From an uncultured Rubrobacteraceae bacterium (lineage in GTDB: Bacteria; Actinomycetota; Rubrobacteria; Rubrobacterales; Rubrobacteraceae): DNA of 60,448 nucleotides. The stretch is from positions 1 through 60,448 of the forward strand of contig CADCVE010000104.1 of NCBI GenBank assembly GCA_902806065.1. Direction: 5' to 3'. The notes beneath the pieces were generated by a model. The model did no database searches. It saw only the letters and a list, made by a program, of their open reading frames with translations, and was not told the DNA's origin. This document shows positions 59,561-60,448 of this stretch, in pieces (position 1 is the first letter of the stretch; the number at the start of each line of letters is the position of its first letter). Both the position numbers and the translations under genes were made by a program.

Positions 59561-60162
59561 AAAAGATTGGCCTTACCGATAGCTGGCTCCTCGTTGTTCT
59601 CTGTGTTCTTGCTGTACTCTGTGCTGTACCTGGTTGTTCTTCGCGGCTCATCTCCAGTGATTCCTTAGTCAAGGGCCAAGAGGAGGAGGCGTCGGCGTCG
59701 GCGGAGGTCGAAGTTACCGTGACCCGGGTAACGGACGGGGATACCGTGAGGGTCTCCCCGGAGATCGGTGGCGAGGACAGGGTGCGGCTTATCGGGGTAG
59801 ATACTCCGGAGACGACCCCCGGGCGGAGGCCGGACCCCTACGGCGAAGAGGCCGCCCGTTTCACGCGGGAGAGGCTCGAAGGCCGTGACGTGAGCCTGCA
59901 GTTCGACGCCGAGAGAGTAGATGACTACGGAAGGCTGCTTGCCTACGCATACCTCTCTGATGGCTCGATGTTCAATGAGACGCTCCTTCGAGAGGGTTAC
60001 GCCCAGGTCGCCACCTTTCCGCCGAACACGCGCTACCTGGAACGCTTCGAGGACGCGCAAGAAGAAGCCCGGGAGGCGCGGCGTGGGATCTGGGGCCTGC
60101 CGGAGGACGAGCTTTGCCGTCTCAGGGACCGGGATAACGGTATCGGGGGCTGTTGCGAATAA
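59557..60162 (+). CDS. thermonuclease (SNase) family lipoprotein
   Basis: 201 residues. The signal peptide ends in a lipobox (LCAVPGC) at residues ~21-27, so it should be an outer lipoprotein. The staphylococcal nuclease core has VTRVTDGDTVRVSPE, RVRLIGVDTPET and DDYGRLLAYAYL, with the catalytic Arg, Glu and Asp positions present, and ends DELCRLRDRDNGIGGC. It cleaves DNA or RNA with calcium. ATG overlaps the Blh stop (ATGA), so it is coupled to the carotenoid genes for no obvious reason. Confidence 0.93.
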   Translation: MKKIGLTDSWLLVVLCVLAVLCAVPGCSSRLISSDSLVKGQEEEASASAEVEVTVTRVTDGDTVRVSPEIGGEDRVRLIGVDTPETTPGRRPDPYGEEAARFTRERLEGRDVSLQFDAERVDDYGRLLAYAYLSDGSMFNETLLREGYAQVATFPPNTRYLERFEDAQEEAREARRGIWGLPEDELCRLRDRDNGIGGCCE

Positions 60163-60344
60163 CGACCATACTCATGTGTCAAGAAATATTTACTGACTCT
60201 CTGTCTGGCTGAGTATGGAGGGTAACCAGAGGCCATTGCTAAGGCTGCCTGACGAGTGGCGCTCATGGCCTCCGACCGTATTTCAGCGGCCTCGCGCCTC
60301 TCGGACAGAGGTTCGAAGAGCGCGGTGACCAGCCGGTGATGTCC

Positions 60345-60447
60345 CTACATCTGCTCGTCTGCTCCGTCTAGGATCTCGTCTAGAGCGTGTTGCAGATTGA
60401 ATGGTCCCTTGAGATCCTGTATCCATGAACGGTTACTCGAAGGATCT
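60345..60447 (-). CDS. possible partial gene at the right edge
   Basis: On the minus strand a frame is open from the edge to the TAG at 60345 and encodes ...GPFNLQHALDEILDGADEQM. It reads like a protein C-terminus, and its start would lie beyond the window. There is no family match. The stretch from 60163 to 60344 shows no other gene. Confidence 0.35.
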   Translation of the reverse strand, partial: DPSSNRSWIQDLKGPFNLQHALDEILDGADEQM

Positions 60448-60448
60448 C

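Noticed and set aside
1-60448. tRNA, rRNA and transposase genes
   Set aside because: Scanning for TTCGA-type T loops, rRNA-like stretches and DDE-type ORFs by eye gave nothing convincing; a covariance-model search would be needed to be sure.

Overview
The window is about 60 kb of GC-rich bacterial chromosome. It has frequent GTG starts, strong GGAGG-type ribosome sites, many short-spaced or overlapping operons, and no tRNA, rRNA, CRISPR array or transposase that I could recognise. Gene content suggests a Rubrobacter-like deep-branching actinobacterium: an actinobacterial-type PFK, many acyl-CoA enzymes, AIM24/TerD proteins, and lycopene cyclase next to a Brp/Blh carotene dioxygenase. The assignment is inferred from gene content, not from a marker gene.

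Layout. 0-8 kb: the tail of accA at the window edge, a GNAT, a PPi-type 6-phosphofructokinase, two small membrane proteins, a NarL-type two-component pair, and a low-molecular-weight tyrosine phosphatase overlapping a fructosamine-kinase-like gene. 8-11.4 kb: a FemAB-like acyltransferase, a DUF4126 membrane protein and an isocitrate/isopropylmalate dehydrogenase homologue. 11.4-22 kb: a tellurium-resistance-type (ter) island. Four tandem AIM24 genes face a leftward run of TerC-like, methyltransferase, four TerD-domain genes, PRTase-TRSP, StiP-PELOTA and HAD genes. 22-23 kb: degraded DNA with a broken SnoaL-like gene. 23-28.4 kb: a LysR regulator divergent from a small ORF and the glyoxylate-shunt genes aceB and aceA, then bioY. 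28.4-31 kb: a small gene with an in-frame TGA, a VOC protein and an APC permease. 31-40 kb: a lipid/CoA region with a quinone-oxidoreductase-like MDR, acyl-CoA dehydrogenase, fused hydroxyacyl-CoA dehydrogenase/enoyl-CoA hydratase, thiolase, epoxide-hydrolase-like, MBL and hemolysin III proteins. 40-50 kb: a large transporter-like membrane protein, a sugar-dehydrogenase lipoprotein, a DAC-like (DACNV-type) sensor protein, clpS, enoyl-CoA hydratase, PhzF-like, acyl-CoA synthetase and an ArnT-like glycosyltransferase. 50-55.4 kb: an FUSC protein, a metal-ligand-deficient M24 homologue coupled to a truncated galE, an EVE-NERD fusion and a PfpI-like protein. 55.4-60.4 kb: a zinc alcohol/formaldehyde dehydrogenase, a dead LLM oxidoreductase fragment, and an operon of lycopene cyclase, Blh and a thermonuclease lipoprotein.

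How the genes work together. aceB/aceA with the LysR gene form a glyoxylate module that would let the cell grow on the acetyl-CoA made by the beta-oxidation genes at 32-37 kb. Lycopene cyclase plus Blh would turn lycopene into beta-carotene and then retinal. The ter island couples calcium-binding TerD proteins to enzymes proposed for a nucleoside-like metabolite. The most interesting candidates for a less described system are the ter island with its AIM24 quadruplet, the EVE-NERD fusion beside a truncated galE, and the DAC-like protein that keeps both DGA and RHR motifs. Several small genes are broken by single stop codons.
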